From contig NZ_CP092497.1 of NCBI RefSeq assembly GCF_022479115.1, positions 2,790,001 through 2,854,000 of the forward strand: 64,000 nucleotides of DNA. The letters are read 5' to 3'. Shown piece after piece: positions 46,838 through 57,216 of the stretch. The DNA comes from Amycolatopsis sp. EV170708-02-1 (lineage in GTDB: Bacteria; Actinomycetota; Actinomycetes; Mycobacteriales; Pseudonocardiaceae). The first letter of the stretch is position 1. Every line of letters starts with the position of its first letter. The notes beneath the pieces are model-generated. The model ran no database searches. It had not been told where the DNA came from and saw only the letters and a program-made list of their open reading frames with translations. A program made the position numbers and the translations under genes.

Positions 46838-47671
46838 CTAGATACGGCCGTTGCGGGTGGGCTGCCAGCGAAGCACTCTCTGCTCCACCGCGAGGAAGGC
46901 CGCGTTGAACCCGAAGCCGAGCAGTCCGAGCAGGACCAGCCACGACCACATGAGCGGGAAGTCGAACGCCTGCTGGGCGTCCATCAGGGACCGGCCGATG
47001 CCGTTGTAGGAGCCGACCAGTTCCGAGATCACCATGAGCAGCAGGGAAATGGACAGGCTCAGCCGCAGACCGGCGAAGATCTTCGGCCCGGCGGCGGGCA
47101 GCACGATCGAGCGCACCCAGTACGACCGCGGCGTCCGGAACGATTTCGCGGTGTCGATCTTCACCTGGTCCACCGAGCGGACCCCGTCCACGGTGTTGAG
47201 CAGCACCGGCCAGATCGCGCCGAAGATGATCGACCCGGTCTGCATCCCCGGCCCGAGTCCGAAAAGGACGATGAACACCGGGATCAGCGCGGGCGGCGGC
47301 ACCGAGCGGAAGAACGCGAACAGCGGCCCGACGTAGTCCATCCCGTGCTTGGACCGTCCCAAGAGGACACCCAGTGCGACACCGAGCGCACCGGCCAGCA
47401 GCCAGCCGCCGAGCGTCCGGCCGAGGCTCGGGAGGACGTTGTCGAACACGGTGTCGGTCAGGAACAGCTGCGACGCCGGACCGGTGAACCACAGTTTCAC
47501 CGAGGCGTTCAGGATCTCGGTCGGCGGCGGGAAGAACGGGCTTTCCGCGAGCCGGGTCGCGAGCTCCCAGATCCCGAGCAGGGCGAAGAAGAGCAGCCAG
47601 TTGCGGACGAGGATGCCGATACCCCGGCCCACGCGCCTGCCGACGCGGCTGGTCAGCGTGAGGGTCGTCAC
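46838..47671 (-). CDS. ABC transporter permease (SsuC type), second
   Basis: A 277-residue permease with about six hydrophobic segments (NWLLFFALLGIWELATRL, WLLAGALGVALGVLLG, PALIPVFIVLFGLG). The EAA-type loop to the ATPase is KIDTAKSFRTPRSYWVRSIVLPAAGPKIFAGLRLSLS. The GTG start overlaps the stop of the preceding permease by four bases (GTGA). It pairs with that permease as a heterodimer. Confidence 0.9.
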   Translation of the reverse strand: MTTLTLTSRVGRRVGRGIGILVRNWLLFFALLGIWELATRLAESPFFPPPTEILNASVKLWFTGPASQLFLTDTVFDNVLPSLGRTLGGWLLAGALGVALGVLLGRSKHGMDYVGPLFAFFRSVPPPALIPVFIVLFGLGPGMQTGSIIFGAIWPVLLNTVDGVRSVDQVKIDTAKSFRTPRSYWVRSIVLPAAGPKIFAGLRLSLSISLLLMVISELVGSYNGIGRSLMDAQQAFDFPLMWSWLVLLGLLGFGFNAAFLAVEQRVLRWQPTRNGRI

Positions 47672-48438
47672 GAGACCGCCTCCCGGTCGACCGTGCTCCA
47701 GCGGAACGCCCGCCTGCCGATCATCTCGAGCCCGCCGTTGATGAGGAAGCCGAGCGCGCCGACCACCACGGTGCCGGCGAGCACGAGGTCGAACCTGGTG
47801 GAGCCGGTGCTGGCCTGCATGATGAAGTTGCCGATGCCGAGTTTGGCCCCGGCCAGGAACTCGGTACTGACCACCGCGATCAGCGCGATGTTGGCGGACA
47901 GCCGCACCCCGGTGAACACGAACGGCGCGGTATGCGGCAGCGCCACCGACGTCAGCGTCCGGAACTTGCTGGTGCCGCAGGCCTTCGCGGTCTCCAGCAG
48001 CACGGGGTCGATCTCGCCGAGCGCGTAGATCGTGTTGAACATGATGGGCCACAACGACGCGTACACGGCCAGCGTGATCTTCGCCTCGGGCCCGCCGCCG
48101 ATCAGCAGGAGCACCAGCGGGATCAGCGCGACCGCGGGGATGGGCCGCAGGAACTCGATGACCACCGCGGTCGCGGTGCGCAGGCCGGGGATGCTGCCCA
48201 GCAGCAGCCCGGACGGCACCGCGATGGCGACCGCGATGAGCAGGGCGATCGCCCACGCGAGGAACGTGGCGATCAGGTCCCGGACGAACTGGGTCTCGCC
48301 GAACTGTTCGAAGATCGTCACGAGGACGACGGACGGCGGGGGGAGGAACTCTTTACGGACCAGGCCGGCCTGGACGATCACTTCCCAGACGAGGAAGAAA
48401 CCGGCCAGACCGGCAAGGGCACGGAGAAGTCGTGGCAC
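47668..48438 (-). CDS. ABC transporter permease (SsuC type), first
   Basis: A 256-residue permease: LLRALAGLAGFFLVWEVIVQ, AIALLIAVAIAVPSGLLLG, FLRPIPAVALIPLVLLLIG and the ATPase-contact loop LLETAKACGTSKFRTLTSVALPHTAPFVFTGVRLS. The GTG preceding PRLLRAL is taken as start. It follows the binding-protein gene by eight bases and overlaps the next permease. Confidence 0.88.
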   Translation of the reverse strand: MPRLLRALAGLAGFFLVWEVIVQAGLVRKEFLPPPSVVLVTIFEQFGETQFVRDLIATFLAWAIALLIAVAIAVPSGLLLGSIPGLRTATAVVIEFLRPIPAVALIPLVLLLIGGGPEAKITLAVYASLWPIMFNTIYALGEIDPVLLETAKACGTSKFRTLTSVALPHTAPFVFTGVRLSANIALIAVVSTEFLAGAKLGIGNFIMQASTGSTRFDLVLAGTVVVGALGFLINGGLEMIGRRAFRWSTVDREAVS

Positions 48439-48446
48439 CTTTACCT

Positions 48447-49466
48447 TTATCCAGCTTGAGGGGCGAGCATCGGAGCGGCGTCGAGCTTGGCCGTGATCAC
48501 TCCGGTCTGCAGCAGCAGGTCCGGCACCCGCTGCAGGCGGCGGGCGTCCAGCGTGGACCCGAACGTCGGCAGCGTGAGCAGTGAGGCGGTTTCCGCGTCG
48601 ACCTTGGCGTACTTGACGATCAGGGGTTCGATCTTGGAGCGGTCGGCCGAGTCGCGCACGGCCTTGCCCAGCGCGCGCTGGAACGCGGCCAGCGTCTTGG
48701 GGTTCTTGTCCACGAAGGAGCCGAGCGCGCCGAAGCCCGCCAGGGGGAAGTCCTGCGTGGCGCCGGTCGAGATGTCGACGACCGGGGTCGCGCCGACGAC
48801 CTTCGAGGCCTGGGTCAGGAACGGCTCGGGCAGGTAGCCCGCGTCGACCTGGCCGGACGAGAGCGCCGCGGCGATGTTCGGCAGCGCCATCGGCACCCAC
48901 TGGACCTTGCTGGTGTCGACGCCGTGGTCCTTCATCACCGAGACGGTGAGCAGGTGGGAGGCGGTGTTCTTGTCGGTGATCGCGATCTTCTTGCCCGCGA
49001 GGTCGTTGATCGTCTTGACCGGCGAGGTCGGCACGGTGACGACCGCGTTGCTCTTGGGGCTGGCGGAAACCGAGTCGGCGACGAGCCGGATGTCGGCCGC
49101 GCCCTTGCTCTTCGCGACGAAGAACGGCATGTAGGTGGAGAAGGCGATGTCGACCTCGCCACCGATCATCTTGGTCATCGCCTGCTGGCCGCTGGGCGCG
49201 TCGACCGCTTCGACCTCGAGGCCTTCGGCCTTGAAGTAGCCGCCCTCCTGCGCCAGCCGCAGCGGCGCGAGGTCGACGACGGGCAGCAGGGCCACCTTGA
49301 TCTTCGTCTTCTCCAGGCCGCCTTCGCCACCCGACGCCTTGGACGTGTCCTCGCCGCCGAGTGCGCCGCAGGCGCCCAACGTGGCCAGCATGAGCGCGCT
49401 CAGGGCGACGCCGACGGCGGCCCGTCCTCTACGTGCACCGCTCCTGCTCATGGCGTTTCGAAACAA
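48447..49466 (-). CDS. NMT1/SsuA-family substrate-binding lipoprotein of the ABC operon
   Basis: A 339-residue lipoprotein (lipobox near MLATLGACG). Fold markers are KTKIKVALLPVVDLAPLRLAQEGGYFKAEGLEV, MTKMIGGEVDIAFSTYMPFF and SSGQVDAGYLPEPFLTQASKV. The TTG at 49466 is chosen as start because GAGGAGC lies six bases upstream; the internal ATG at 49451 is too far from it. A paralog (49699-50730) lies immediately upstream with a matching promoter. First gene of the permease-ATPase operon. Confidence 0.88.
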   Translation of the reverse strand: MFRNAMSRSGARRGRAAVGVALSALMLATLGACGALGGEDTSKASGGEGGLEKTKIKVALLPVVDLAPLRLAQEGGYFKAEGLEVEAVDAPSGQQAMTKMIGGEVDIAFSTYMPFFVAKSKGAADIRLVADSVSASPKSNAVVTVPTSPVKTINDLAGKKIAITDKNTASHLLTVSVMKDHGVDTSKVQWVPMALPNIAAALSSGQVDAGYLPEPFLTQASKVVGATPVVDISTGATQDFPLAGFGALGSFVDKNPKTLAAFQRALGKAVRDSADRSKIEPLIVKYAKVDAETASLLTLPTFGSTLDARRLQRVPDLLLQTGVITAKLDAAPMLAPQAG

Positions 49467-49545
49467 AGCCAGCTCCTCGGAAACAATGAATCACCGTTGG
49501 GTTTTTTCATCCGTGTCGTGGCTTCATTTCGCCAGGCACGCGGTC

Positions 49546-49574
49546 ACCTTAGAGATTTGCCCACCTGCTCACAA
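49546..49574 (-). promoter_or_regulatory. sigma70-type promoter for the ABC transporter operon
   Basis: On the minus strand, -35 TTGTGA (49569-49574) and -10 TAAGGT (49546-49551) are separated by 17 bases. TGCTCACAATGGGTG across the -35 (49566-49580) recurs at 50837-50851 upstream of the paralogous binding-protein gene. Confidence 0.7.
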
Positions 49575-49698
49575 TGGGTGTCGTGAGCGGGTGATCATTT
49601 TAGGCCATTCGCCCGATCACCTGATCACCCGCTTGGACATCATTACTTTCAGTGATCGAATTCCGAGAAATGTGACTATTCGGCGTAACGGCGCGTCA

Positions 49699-50730
49699 TC
49701 AACTGGTGGTCTGCGCCGCGATCATCGGGCCGACGTCGATCTTGGACTGGATCGCGCCCATCTGCAGGAGCAGGTCCGGGACCCGCTGGATGCGGCGGGG
49801 GTCCAGGGTGGACTGGAAGGTCAGCAGCGTGGTCAGCGCGGCGGTGTCCTGGTCGATCTTGGCGTACTTGACCAGCAGCGGCTCGATCTTGGAGCGGTCC
49901 GCCGCGTCCCGGGTGGCCTTCTGCATGGCGCGCTGGAAGGCGGCCACGGTCTTCGGGTTCTCCGAGACGAACTTGCCGAGCGAGCCGTAGCCCGCGGTGG
50001 GGAAGTCCTGGGTGGCGCCGGTGGCGGTGTCCACGACCGGGACGGTGCCCGCCTGCTTGGCGGTCTGGGTGATGAACGGCTCGGTCAGGAAGCCGGCGTC
50101 GATGTCGCCGTTCTTGAGCGCGGCGCCGACGTTCGGCAGCTGGATGGGCACCCACTGGACCTTGCTGGCGTCGACGCCGTGGTCCTTCATGACCGATTTG
50201 GACAGGGTGTCCGAGACGGTGTTCGGCGCGGTGATGCCGATCTTCTTGCCCGCCAGGTCGCTGACGCTCTTGACCGACGACGTCGGCAGCGTGACCAGCA
50301 TCGTGCTCTTCGGGCCGGCGGAGGAGGCGTCCGCGACCAGCTTGATGTCGGCCGTGTTCTTGCTCATCGCGATGAAGAACGGCGTGTAGCTCGCGTACGC
50401 GATGTCGACCTCGCCGCCGATCAGCTTGGTCAGCGAGATCTGGCCGGTGCCCGCCTCGATGGCCTCGACGTCGAGGCCCTCGTTCTTGAAGTAGCCGCCG
50501 TCCTGGGCGAGGCGCAGCGGGGCCAGGTCGATGGTCGACATCACGGCGACCTTGATCTTCGACTTCTCGAGGTTCCCCGAGCCGCCGGAGGAGGACGAAT
50601 CGTCACCGCCGAGCAGGCCGCAGCCACCGACCGACGTCGTGACGACGGCCGCCATCGCGAACGCGATCGCCTTCGCCATTCCACGAGACGGCCGCCCGAG
50701 GCGGGCGCTCAAGGCCTTCTTCGAAAGCAA
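49699..50730 (-). CDS. NMT1/SsuA-family substrate-binding lipoprotein, paralog
   Basis: A 343-residue lipoprotein, clearly a duplicate of the 48447-49466 gene: KSKIKVAVMSTIDLAPLRLAQDGGYF, GEVDIAYASYTPFF, VMKDHGVDASKVQWVPIQLPN, DIDAGFLTEPFITQTAKQAG and the shared ending RRIQRVPDLLLQMGAIQ. The lipobox is near VGGCG. The TTG at 50730 has CAGGAGC seven bases upstream. Its own promoter and the gap before the next gene suggest separate transcription with similar control. Confidence 0.87.
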   Translation of the reverse strand: MLSKKALSARLGRPSRGMAKAIAFAMAAVVTTSVGGCGLLGGDDSSSSGGSGNLEKSKIKVAVMSTIDLAPLRLAQDGGYFKNEGLDVEAIEAGTGQISLTKLIGGEVDIAYASYTPFFIAMSKNTADIKLVADASSAGPKSTMLVTLPTSSVKSVSDLAGKKIGITAPNTVSDTLSKSVMKDHGVDASKVQWVPIQLPNVGAALKNGDIDAGFLTEPFITQTAKQAGTVPVVDTATGATQDFPTAGYGSLGKFVSENPKTVAAFQRAMQKATRDAADRSKIEPLLVKYAKIDQDTAALTTLLTFQSTLDPRRIQRVPDLLLQMGAIQSKIDVGPMIAAQTTS

Positions 50731-50816
50731 GTGGTGCTCCTGATCGAGGGGGAGGACACGTGATGACGTGGCCTGATGTGGAATTCGGAAGTGACTCTTT
50801 GTCGAGTCACGGGCCC

Positions 50817-50845
50817 ACTGTAGAGAACACACACTGTGCTCACAA
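50817..50845 (-). promoter_or_regulatory. sigma70-type promoter for the paralogous SBP gene
   Basis: On the minus strand, -35 TTGTGA (50840-50845) and -10 TACAGT (50817-50822) with a 17-base spacer. The -35 surroundings match those of the 49546-49574 promoter over 15 bases, so both are probably co-regulated. Confidence 0.7.
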
Positions 50846-51349
50846 TGGGTGGTCATCCCATGATCCCAAGTGGTAACGATCACCCGAACAGGTTGTTTGT
50901 CAGAAGTGAACACAACTGGGCGTGTTCGAGGCGGGGACTTGTTGACGATTGAGCGCCAACGGGTCAAGACCCGTCCGGGGCTTACTTGCAGGTCTTGACC
51001 GAAGGGTTACATCTGGGCCGCCCGTTCGCTACCCTCATGCACCGGTAGTGAGGTGTGGACCACTGATGTAGTGAAAGAGAGTGCCTTGGATGGCCGAACG
51101 CTCTGGACCTTTCCCGAGGTGCAAGGCACTCTGTGTCGAACTGGACCCTGATGTCGGACACGTCGAACACGACCGTGCTTCACTGGTGTGCGCCCGCGCA
51201 CTGGCGGGTTAGGCCGAATAGACCAATGACGTCAGGCGGGATTTCGGCCAAGTGCACTTGAGAGACTGCGTCAAAGACGACTTCCTCATTCGTCAGAGTG
51301 AGCACTCGCGTCCTACGTCTCCCTGCCGGGTGGCAGGAGCGTGCGGGTA
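50846..51349. promoter_or_regulatory. divergent intergenic region upstream of the conservon, with two stem-loops
   Basis: No gene is supported. GGTCAAGACC (50962-50971) and GGTCTTGACC (50991-51000) are an inverted pair, and AGAGTGCCTTG (51078-51088) pairs with CAAGGCACTCT (51122-51132). The conservon promoter must lie here; a structured leader or small RNA is possible but unproven. Confidence 0.45.
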
Positions 51350-54300
51350 GTGGTCTCCGACAACCGACCCAGGCAGCAGCAGAACGGCATGTCCAAAATG
51401 GGCTTTCCCGGCCCGAATGAAGATGATGGTGGTGCGGCGGTGCCGAACGAAGACACCGCGGGGGTGGGAGGGACCCCTGCGCGGGAAACCGGAGACGGTC
51501 CTGGTGGGAAGGCCGGGTCGTTCCTGGGCCTGCGTAACTGGCGTCTGCGATCGAAGCTCGCGGCCGTCCTGATCATCCCGACGCTGACCGCGCTCGCGCT
51601 CGGCACGCTGCGCGTGATCGACGACAGCGGCGAGGCGGCCCGGTTCCAGGACACGGCCGATCAGGTCGCGTTCGCCGACAAGATCACCCTCGTGGTGCAC
51701 GAGCTGCAGAGCGAGCGCGCGCTCGCCGTCGCCCGGATCGCCTCGCAGGACGCGTCGCGCCAGAACGGCCTCGACGCGCAGATCGCGAAGGTCGACCGCG
51801 CCGTCGACGACCTGCGGGCCTCGGCGAACCAGATCAACCCGGACGATCAGGACACGAGGGACCGCTATTCGCGTGGTCTGCAGCGGCTCGACGCCCTGCG
51901 CCCGCTGCGCGGCGCGATGAACACCTCGCTGCTGGGCGACACCCCGGTCCTCATCGCCTACTCCGGCATCCTCGACTCGCTGGTCCAGCTCGGCCGCGAG
52001 GTGACCACCGCGGTGGCGAACCGCGACGTGCTCCGGCTCGGCGTCACCGTGCAGGCCATCAGTGAGAGCAAGGAGTTCATCGCCCGCGGCGACGCGGCGC
52101 TGCTGATCGCCTCCTTCCGCTCCGGTTTCCCCGGTGACCTGTTCGACCAGGCCCGTTCGGCGGTCGCGAGCGGTGACGCCTCGACGGCGGCCTTCGTCGC
52201 CAACGCCAGCCCCGAGCAGCGGCAGCTTTATTCGGACACCTTCTCCGGGCCCGAGGTCGACGACCGCCGCCGGATCACCACGATGGCGTTCTCGCTGCAC
52301 CAGCAGAACGAGCCGCCGGCGATCGACAACGTCGCCCTCGGCAACGACAGCCGGGTCGCGCTCGACAAGCTGCGCGCGGTCGAGACCAACCTGCTCGGCC
52401 AGCTGCGGGCACAGGCCGACGGCCTGGCCACCGACGCGATCAACTCGGCCTGGATCGGCGGCGCGGTCGTGCTGCTGGCCCTGCTCGCGGCGCTGTTCCT
52501 GATGCTCGTCATCGCCCGCCTGATGCTGCGCCCGCTGCGGGTGCTGCGGAAGACGGCGCTCGACGTGGCCTACACACGACTGCCGGAAACCGTGCAAGCG
52601 ATCCTGGACGACCCGGACCCGGTCAACGCCTCGAAGCGGTCGGTCGAGCCGGTGCCCGTCACGTCGCGTGACGAGATCGGTGAAGTGGCGCGTTCGTTCG
52701 ACGTCGTCCACGAACAGGCCGTCAAGATGGCCGCCGAGCAGGCCCTGCTGCGCGAGAACGTCAACGGCATCTTCGTGAACCTGTCCCGCCGGTCGCAGCG
52801 GCTGGTGGAACGCCAGCTGGGCGTCATCGACCGGCTCGAGGCCGACGAGCAGGACCCGGACCACTTGGCCAGCCTGTTCGAGCTCGACCACCTCGCCACC
52901 CGGCTGCGCCGCAACGGTGAAAGCCTCCTGGTGCTCTCGGGCGCCGGTCTCGCGAAGTCGGTGCCCAAGCCGGTGCCCGCCGCCGACGTCATCGGCGCCG
53001 CGGTGTCGGAGATCGAGCAGTACGCCCGGATCGAGATCGGGATCGTCCCCGAGGTCGCCGTCCAGGGCCTGACGATCCACGACCTCGTGCACGTGCTCGC
53101 GGAACTGCTGGACAACGCCACCTACTTCTCCGAGCCGGAGACGAAGGTGACCGTCCGCGCGGTGATCACCCGCAAGAAGGCGCTCGCCATCCAGGTCACC
53201 GACCACGGTGTCGGCATGACCGAGGAGCGGCTCGCCGAGGTCAACCAGCGGCTGGCCGACCCGCCGGACCTGGACGTCTCGGTGACCCGGCGGATGGGCC
53301 TGTACGTGGTCGCGCGCCTGGCGCGCCGCCACGGCATCGAGGTCCGGCTCCGGGAGAACGAGGACATCGAGGGCGGCGTGATCGCGCGGGTCGTCGTGCC
53401 CGCCGAGCTGCTCACGCAGATGCGGCCCGGCGTGCGCAACACCCCGCCGCCGGCGAACCGCTCGGAGACGTCGATGCCTTCGATGCCGTCGGTGTCCGAG
53501 ATGTCGAGTTCGCTGCCGAACGTCCCCGCCTCCGACCGCGGCCTGGAGATGACCCCGCCGCCGCCGTCGAAGCCCCCGGCTCCGCAACCGGTCGCGCAGC
53601 AGGGCGGGCTCGTCCCGCTCGACCAGCCGATCAGCCTCGACGACCTGGTCGCGGGCAAGAACGCGGCAGGCCCGTTCCTCAGCCCCGCGTCCCCCGCCGA
53701 AGAGACCCCGGCGTGGCCGACGGCCGAGGACATCTCGCCGACGAACGGCGACGGCGCCTCGAGCGGCACCGAAACCCAGTTCGCGTCGCTGGTGCTGCCG
53801 AAACGGGAGCCGAAGTACACGCCGGTCGAGCCGAAGAACAAGCCCGAGGAGACCGCCGAGTCTTCGGACGCGGGCAAGTCGGCGCTCGACGACGACGTCC
53901 CCACCCGGCGGCTGCCGATCTACCAGTCGGTGCTCTCGCGCTGGTTCAGCGAAGGTGACGAGGCCGGGGGCGACACCCCGACGACCTACACCGAGCCGGT
54001 CGAGTCCGAACTGCCCGTGCGGACCCCCGACGGTGGCGCCGGCGTGGCGGAATCCGAGGGCGGGGACACTGGCGACACCGCCGGAGAGGTCTTGCCCACT
54101 CGGACCCCGCGGAGTGTTCCGCCGGAGACGGTGCTCCAGGACAATGGCTGGCGCAGCGCGTCGGACGACGGCTGGCAGGCGGCGCAGGTCCTGTACGAAG
54201 ACCGGAACGACGAGATCACCCCGGCGGGCCTGCCCAAACGGGTGCCGAACCAGTACCTCGTCCCCGGCTCGATCGGCGGGAACGAGCCGAAGAAGGAAGA

Positions 54301-54508
54301 CTCGTTCGCCGACAAGACCTCCGGAATGCCGGGTACGGGCGCGATCGCCCGCTCGGCGACGGCGGCGCGGAGTCGGATGGCAAGCTTCCAGAAGGGCTAC
54401 ACGTCGGGACGGCACGCGTTGAAGGAACGCCCGCTCGATGCGCTGGATGACAACGGCGTTCCGGTGACCGGCAGGGATACCCCTGCCGATGACAGCAGTA
54501 AGGAGTGA
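51350..54508 (+). CDS. conservon NIT-domain sensor histidine kinase (CvnA)
   Basis: A 1,052-residue kinase like the 40814 protein. TM1 ([21 protein letters not shown]) and TM2 ([22 protein letters not shown], near 370) flank a helical NIT sensor domain. HAMP follows, then [22 protein letters not shown] (phosphoacceptor His, near 511) and the ATPase domain with [17 protein letters not shown] and [10 protein letters not shown] long acidic, Pro-rich tail of about 400 residues comes last. GTG 51350 has AGGAG 10 bases upstream; GTG 51341 is too close to it, and ATG 51389 is an alternative. First gene of kinase-roadblock-DUF742-GTPase. Confidence 0.9.
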   Translation: MVSDNRPRQQQNGMSKMGFPGPNEDDGGAAVPNEDTAGVGGTPARETGDGPGGKAGSFLGLRNWRLRSKLAAVLIIPTLTALALGTLRVIDDSGEAARFQDTADQVAFADKITLVVHELQSERALAVARIASQDASRQNGLDAQIAKVDRAVDDLRASANQINPDDQDTRDRYSRGLQRLDALRPLRGAMNTSLLGDTPVLIAYSGILDSLVQLGREVTTAVANRDVLRLGVTVQAISESKEFIARGDAALLIASFRSGFPGDLFDQARSAVASGDASTAAFVANASPEQRQLYSDTFSGPEVDDRRRITTMAFSLHQQNEPPAIDNVALGNDSRVALDKLRAVETNLLGQLRAQADGLATDAINSAWIGGAVVLLALLAALFLMLVIARLMLRPLRVLRKTALDVAYTRLPETVQAILDDPDPVNASKRSVEPVPVTSRDEIGEVARSFDVVHEQAVKMAAEQALLRENVNGIFVNLSRRSQRLVERQLGVIDRLEADEQDPDHLASLFELDHLATRLRRNGESLLVLSGAGLAKSVPKPVPAADVIGAAVSEIEQYARIEIGIVPEVAVQGLTIHDLVHVLAELLDNATYFSEPETKVTVRAVITRKKALAIQVTDHGVGMTEERLAEVNQRLADPPDLDVSVTRRMGLYVVARLARRHGIEVRLRENEDIEGGVIARVVVPAELLTQMRPGVRNTPPPANRSETSMPSMPSVSEMSSSLPNVPASDRGLEMTPPPPSKPPAPQPVAQQGGLVPLDQPISLDDLVAGKNAAGPFLSPASPAEETPAWPTAEDISPTNGDGASSGTETQFASLVLPKREPKYTPVEPKNKPEETAESSDAGKSALDDDVPTRRLPIYQSVLSRWFSEGDEAGGDTPTTYTEPVESELPVRTPDGGAGVAESEGGDTGDTAGEVLPTRTPRSVPPETVLQDNGWRSASDDGWQAAQVLYEDRNDEITPAGLPKRVPNQYLVPGSIGGNEPKKEDSFADKTSGMPGTGAIARSATAARSRMASFQKGYTSGRHALKERPLDALDDNGVPVTGRDTPADDSSKE

Positions 54509-54510
54509 CA

Positions 54511-54987
54511 GTGACACGGGCGGGTGCGATGCAGCCGGGTGGTCCGGCGCAGCCTGGCGGCCAGGCGCAGGGTAAAGGACACACGAGCAGCTTTGCCTGG
54601 CTGATCACGGATTTCGTGCACCGGGTCCCGGGCGCGGCGCATGCCGTGGTGGTGTCGGCGGACGGTTTGCTGCTGGCATCCTCGAAGGGACTTCCCAAGG
54701 ACAGGGCCGATCAGCTGGCCGCGGTCGCGTCGGGGCTCACGAGCCTCGCGCGCGGTGCGGCGAAGGTGTTCGAGGGCGGCACGGTCGCGCAGACGGTGGT
54801 CGAGATGGCCAACGGCTTCCTCTTCCTGATGTCGGTGTCCGACGGTTCCTGCTTGGCGGTCCTCGGATCGCCGGAGAGCGACATCGGCTTGGTCGTCTAC
54901 GAGATGACCCTGCTGGTGGAACGGGTGGGGCAACAGCTGACACCGGAGATGCGCGCGCAGCTGCAGGGCGCGTCGGTCCGCCGCTGA
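54511..54987 (+). CDS. roadblock/LC7 domain protein (CvnB)
   Basis: A 158-residue roadblock/LC7 protein: [59 protein letters not shown] and [26 protein letters not shown]. In conservons it is thought to act as GTPase-activating or scaffold partner of CvnD. GTG 54511 is chosen for AAGGAG six bases upstream, overlapping the end of the kinase gene; GTG at 54505 lies too close. Confidence 0.93.
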   Translation: MTRAGAMQPGGPAQPGGQAQGKGHTSSFAWLITDFVHRVPGAAHAVVVSADGLLLASSKGLPKDRADQLAAVASGLTSLARGAAKVFEGGTVAQTVVEMANGFLFLMSVSDGSCLAVLGSPESDIGLVVYEMTLLVERVGQQLTPEMRAQLQGASVRR

Positions 54988-55012
54988 GCGACCGGGAACC
55001 GAGGAGAATGCC

Positions 55013-55798
55013 GTGGACGACGGGCGCTTGAGGGGCGATGGCCGGCTCGGTGACGACTTCTCCGGCGGGTGGTCGGAACGAGACGACGGCCGGGAGGACT
55101 GGACGTCCTTCCGGGACCGGGTCGACCGCGAATGGCGATCGCGACGGGCACAGGGGTCGGACAACGACCCCGTGTCCCCGGACGAGGCCTCCCGCTGGCT
55201 GACCGATTCGAACGCGGGCCAGGGACCCGCCGACTTCAGCGTCTCGGACTACCGGGAACGCCTGCTCGGCGGGCCGGGCGCGGAGCTGTTCGGTGGTGGC
55301 AGCGGTCCGCTCTACGACTCGGGCGAGTTCGCCAAGTTCTCCTTCGACAAGGAGGAGGAGCGCCGGGCGGCGGCCGCCGCGGCCGATCCGCTCGCCGCGG
55401 CCCTGCCGCAGCAGGCGCAGAACGAGTTCGTCGACGAGCAGTACACCACCGACGTCGAATCCTCCGGCCTGGTCCGGCCGTACTTCCGTACGCGGGGCCG
55501 GACCAAGCCGACGTACGACCTTGCCATCGAGGCGTTGATCTCGACCAGCGAACAGGGACGCGTGCTCGACCGGGTGCGCGTCCCCGAACACCGGTCGATC
55601 TGCGACCTTTGCCTGGACACCCGGTCCGTCGCCGAAGTCGCGGCGCTGTTGCGCCTGCCGCTCGGCGTGGTCCGGGTGCTGATCGGAGACGTGGCCGGCC
55701 TCGGTCTGGTCCTGGTGCACACCGCCAGCCAGAACGTCGGTGACCGGCCGAGTATCGAGTTCATGGAGAGGGTGCTCAGTGGGCTTCGGAGAATTTGA
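55013..55798 (+). CDS. DUF742 protein (CvnC)
   Basis: A 261-residue protein. The N-terminal 140 residues are acidic, Arg- and Gly-rich and probably disordered, ending SSGLVRPYFRTRGRTKPT. The conserved DUF742 winged-helix domain follows: YDLAIEALISTSEQGR, EHRSICDLCLDTRSVAEVAALLRLPLGVVRVLIGDVAG and SIEFMERVLSGLRRI. It starts at GTG 55013, and its end overlaps the GTPase start by 20 bases. CvnC is part of the G-protein-like complex at the membrane. Confidence 0.9.
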   Translation: MDDGRLRGDGRLGDDFSGGWSERDDGREDWTSFRDRVDREWRSRRAQGSDNDPVSPDEASRWLTDSNAGQGPADFSVSDYRERLLGGPGAELFGGGSGPLYDSGEFAKFSFDKEEERRAAAAAADPLAAALPQQAQNEFVDEQYTTDVESSGLVRPYFRTRGRTKPTYDLAIEALISTSEQGRVLDRVRVPEHRSICDLCLDTRSVAEVAALLRLPLGVVRVLIGDVAGLGLVLVHTASQNVGDRPSIEFMERVLSGLRRI

Positions 55799-56387
55799 CT
55801 CCGACGCGAATGCGCCGCAGGTGACCGGACCGACTTCGTCGGCCAAGATCGTGGTCGCTGGCGGATTCGGCTCGGGGAAGACCACGCTGGTCGGAGCGGT
55901 TTCGGAGATCGATCCGCTGACCACCGAGGCCATGATGACCGAGGCCAGTACCGGCGTCGACGACAATTCGGCCACCCCGAACAAGTCGACGACGACCGTG
56001 GCCATGGACTTCGGCCGGATTTCGCTGGACTCGGACCTGGTGCTGTACGTGTTCGGTACGCCGGGCCAGCACCGGTTCTGGTTCATGTGGGACGACCTGG
56101 CGGTCGGCGCCATCGGTGCCGTCGTGCTGGTCGACACGCGACGGCTCGCCGACGCGTTCCCCTCGATCGACTTCTTCGAGAACCGGAAGCTGCCGTACGT
56201 CGTGGCGATCAACTGCTTCGACCGGCTGCTGCACCACCAGATCGAGGACGTCCGGCACGCGCTGACGATCTCGCCGTCCGTGCCGATCATGGCCTGTGAC
56301 GCCCGGGAACGTGAGTCCGCCAAGCAGGTGTTGATCTCGGTCGTGCAGCACGCCATCGCGCACGATTCGGCGTTGCGCGCGGGCTAA
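55779..56387 (+). CDS. conservon small GTPase (CvnD)
   Basis: A 202-residue Ras-like GTPase. P-loop KIVVAGGFGSGKTTLVGAVSEI, switch region with MDFGRISLDSDLVLYVFGTPGQHRFWFMW (DxxG replaced by GTPGQ), and the guanine-recognition-type NCFDRLL. It is the last gene of the first conservon and overlaps the DUF742 gene. Such proteins transmit the kinase signal through an unknown effector, as in Streptomyces conservons. Confidence 0.92.
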   Translation: MGFGEFDSDANAPQVTGPTSSAKIVVAGGFGSGKTTLVGAVSEIDPLTTEAMMTEASTGVDDNSATPNKSTTTVAMDFGRISLDSDLVLYVFGTPGQHRFWFMWDDLAVGAIGAVVLVDTRRLADAFPSIDFFENRKLPYVVAINCFDRLLHHQIEDVRHALTISPSVPIMACDARERESAKQVLISVVQHAIAHDSALRAG

Positions 56388-56793
56388 AGGGACGAAAGCC
56401 CGGAGCGGATGCGGCCGTTGGAGTGAACTCGGCAGGCTTCACCCGCTTCGGGGAGTGGCGTCACCGGTCGGATCGAACGCGAGGCGACCCCTTTCCCGCG
56501 ATCCGGCGTCGCCGCCACTCGATCGAGTGGCCGCACCGCCGGTGACCTGCGCGGACGCCGGTTCACACCTGGTCGCGCCAGGTCACCACAGGGTGACCCA
56601 CGAATGCGTGGTTCGCGATGGGTCGACGCGGTGAGCGGCTGGACGTTTACGTTCGGTTAACGCCGTCGGCCGGGTGGCGGGCTCGACACGATCGACGGGA
56701 CGAATACGCTGGGTGGAGGCGTCTTTCGGCTGGTCATCGGGAGACGCCCGGACCACGCCGCCCAGGTGGTCTTGACGCAGCGAGGAGGGACTT
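56388..56793. promoter_or_regulatory. intergenic region between conservon and second roadblock-DUF742 pair
   Basis: Contains an 18-bp palindrome with the core CCACTCGATCGAGTGG (56514-56531) and an inverted pair GGTCACC/GGTGACC (56581-56598). No coding sequence is evident. A promoter for the second pair is likely here. Confidence 0.5.
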
Positions 56794-57213
56794 GTGACGG
56801 CATCCGGGCAGCAAAGCTCGTTCGGCTGGCTCATCACGGATTTCGCGCGCCGGGTTCCCGGTGCGGCACACGCCGTGCTGGTCTCCGCGGACGGGCTTCT
56901 CCTCGCGCCGTCGGACGGGCTGCCGCAGGAACGGGCCGAACAGCTCTCCGCGGTCGCCTCCGGGCTGATCAGCCTCACCGCCGGCGCGGCCCGCTGCTTC
57001 GACGCGGGCGGGGTCAACCAGACCGTCGTCGAGATGGAACGCGGCTACCTCTTCCTCATGTCGGTCGCCGACGGCTCGTCACTCGCCGTGCTGGCCGCGC
57101 CGACCTGCGACATCGGCACCGTGGCCTACGAGATGACGCTGCTCGTCGAGCGGGTCGGCCAGCAGATCACCCCTGAGCTGCGGGCGCAGCTGCAGGGCGG
57201 CGTACGTGGGTGA
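56794..57213 (+). CDS. roadblock/LC7 domain protein (second CvnB)
   Basis: A 139-residue paralog of the 54511 protein: [37 protein letters not shown] and [30 protein letters not shown] start after GAGGAGGG. It forms a pair with the following DUF742 gene but has no kinase or GTPase of its own, so it may share those of the first conservon. Confidence 0.92.
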   Translation: MTASGQQSSFGWLITDFARRVPGAAHAVLVSADGLLLAPSDGLPQERAEQLSAVASGLISLTAGAARCFDAGGVNQTVVEMERGYLFLMSVADGSSLAVLAAPTCDIGTVAYEMTLLVERVGQQITPELRAQLQGGVRG

Positions 57214-57216
57214 CCG

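Noticed and set aside
50982..51170. Small minus-strand frames in the conservon leader
   Set aside because: Weak third-position bias, stem-loop content and no ribosome site; not treated as genes.
51293..54517. Minus-strand open frame of 1,074 codons
   Set aside because: Antisense to the conservon kinase; composition rich in Arg, Gly and His with no domain.
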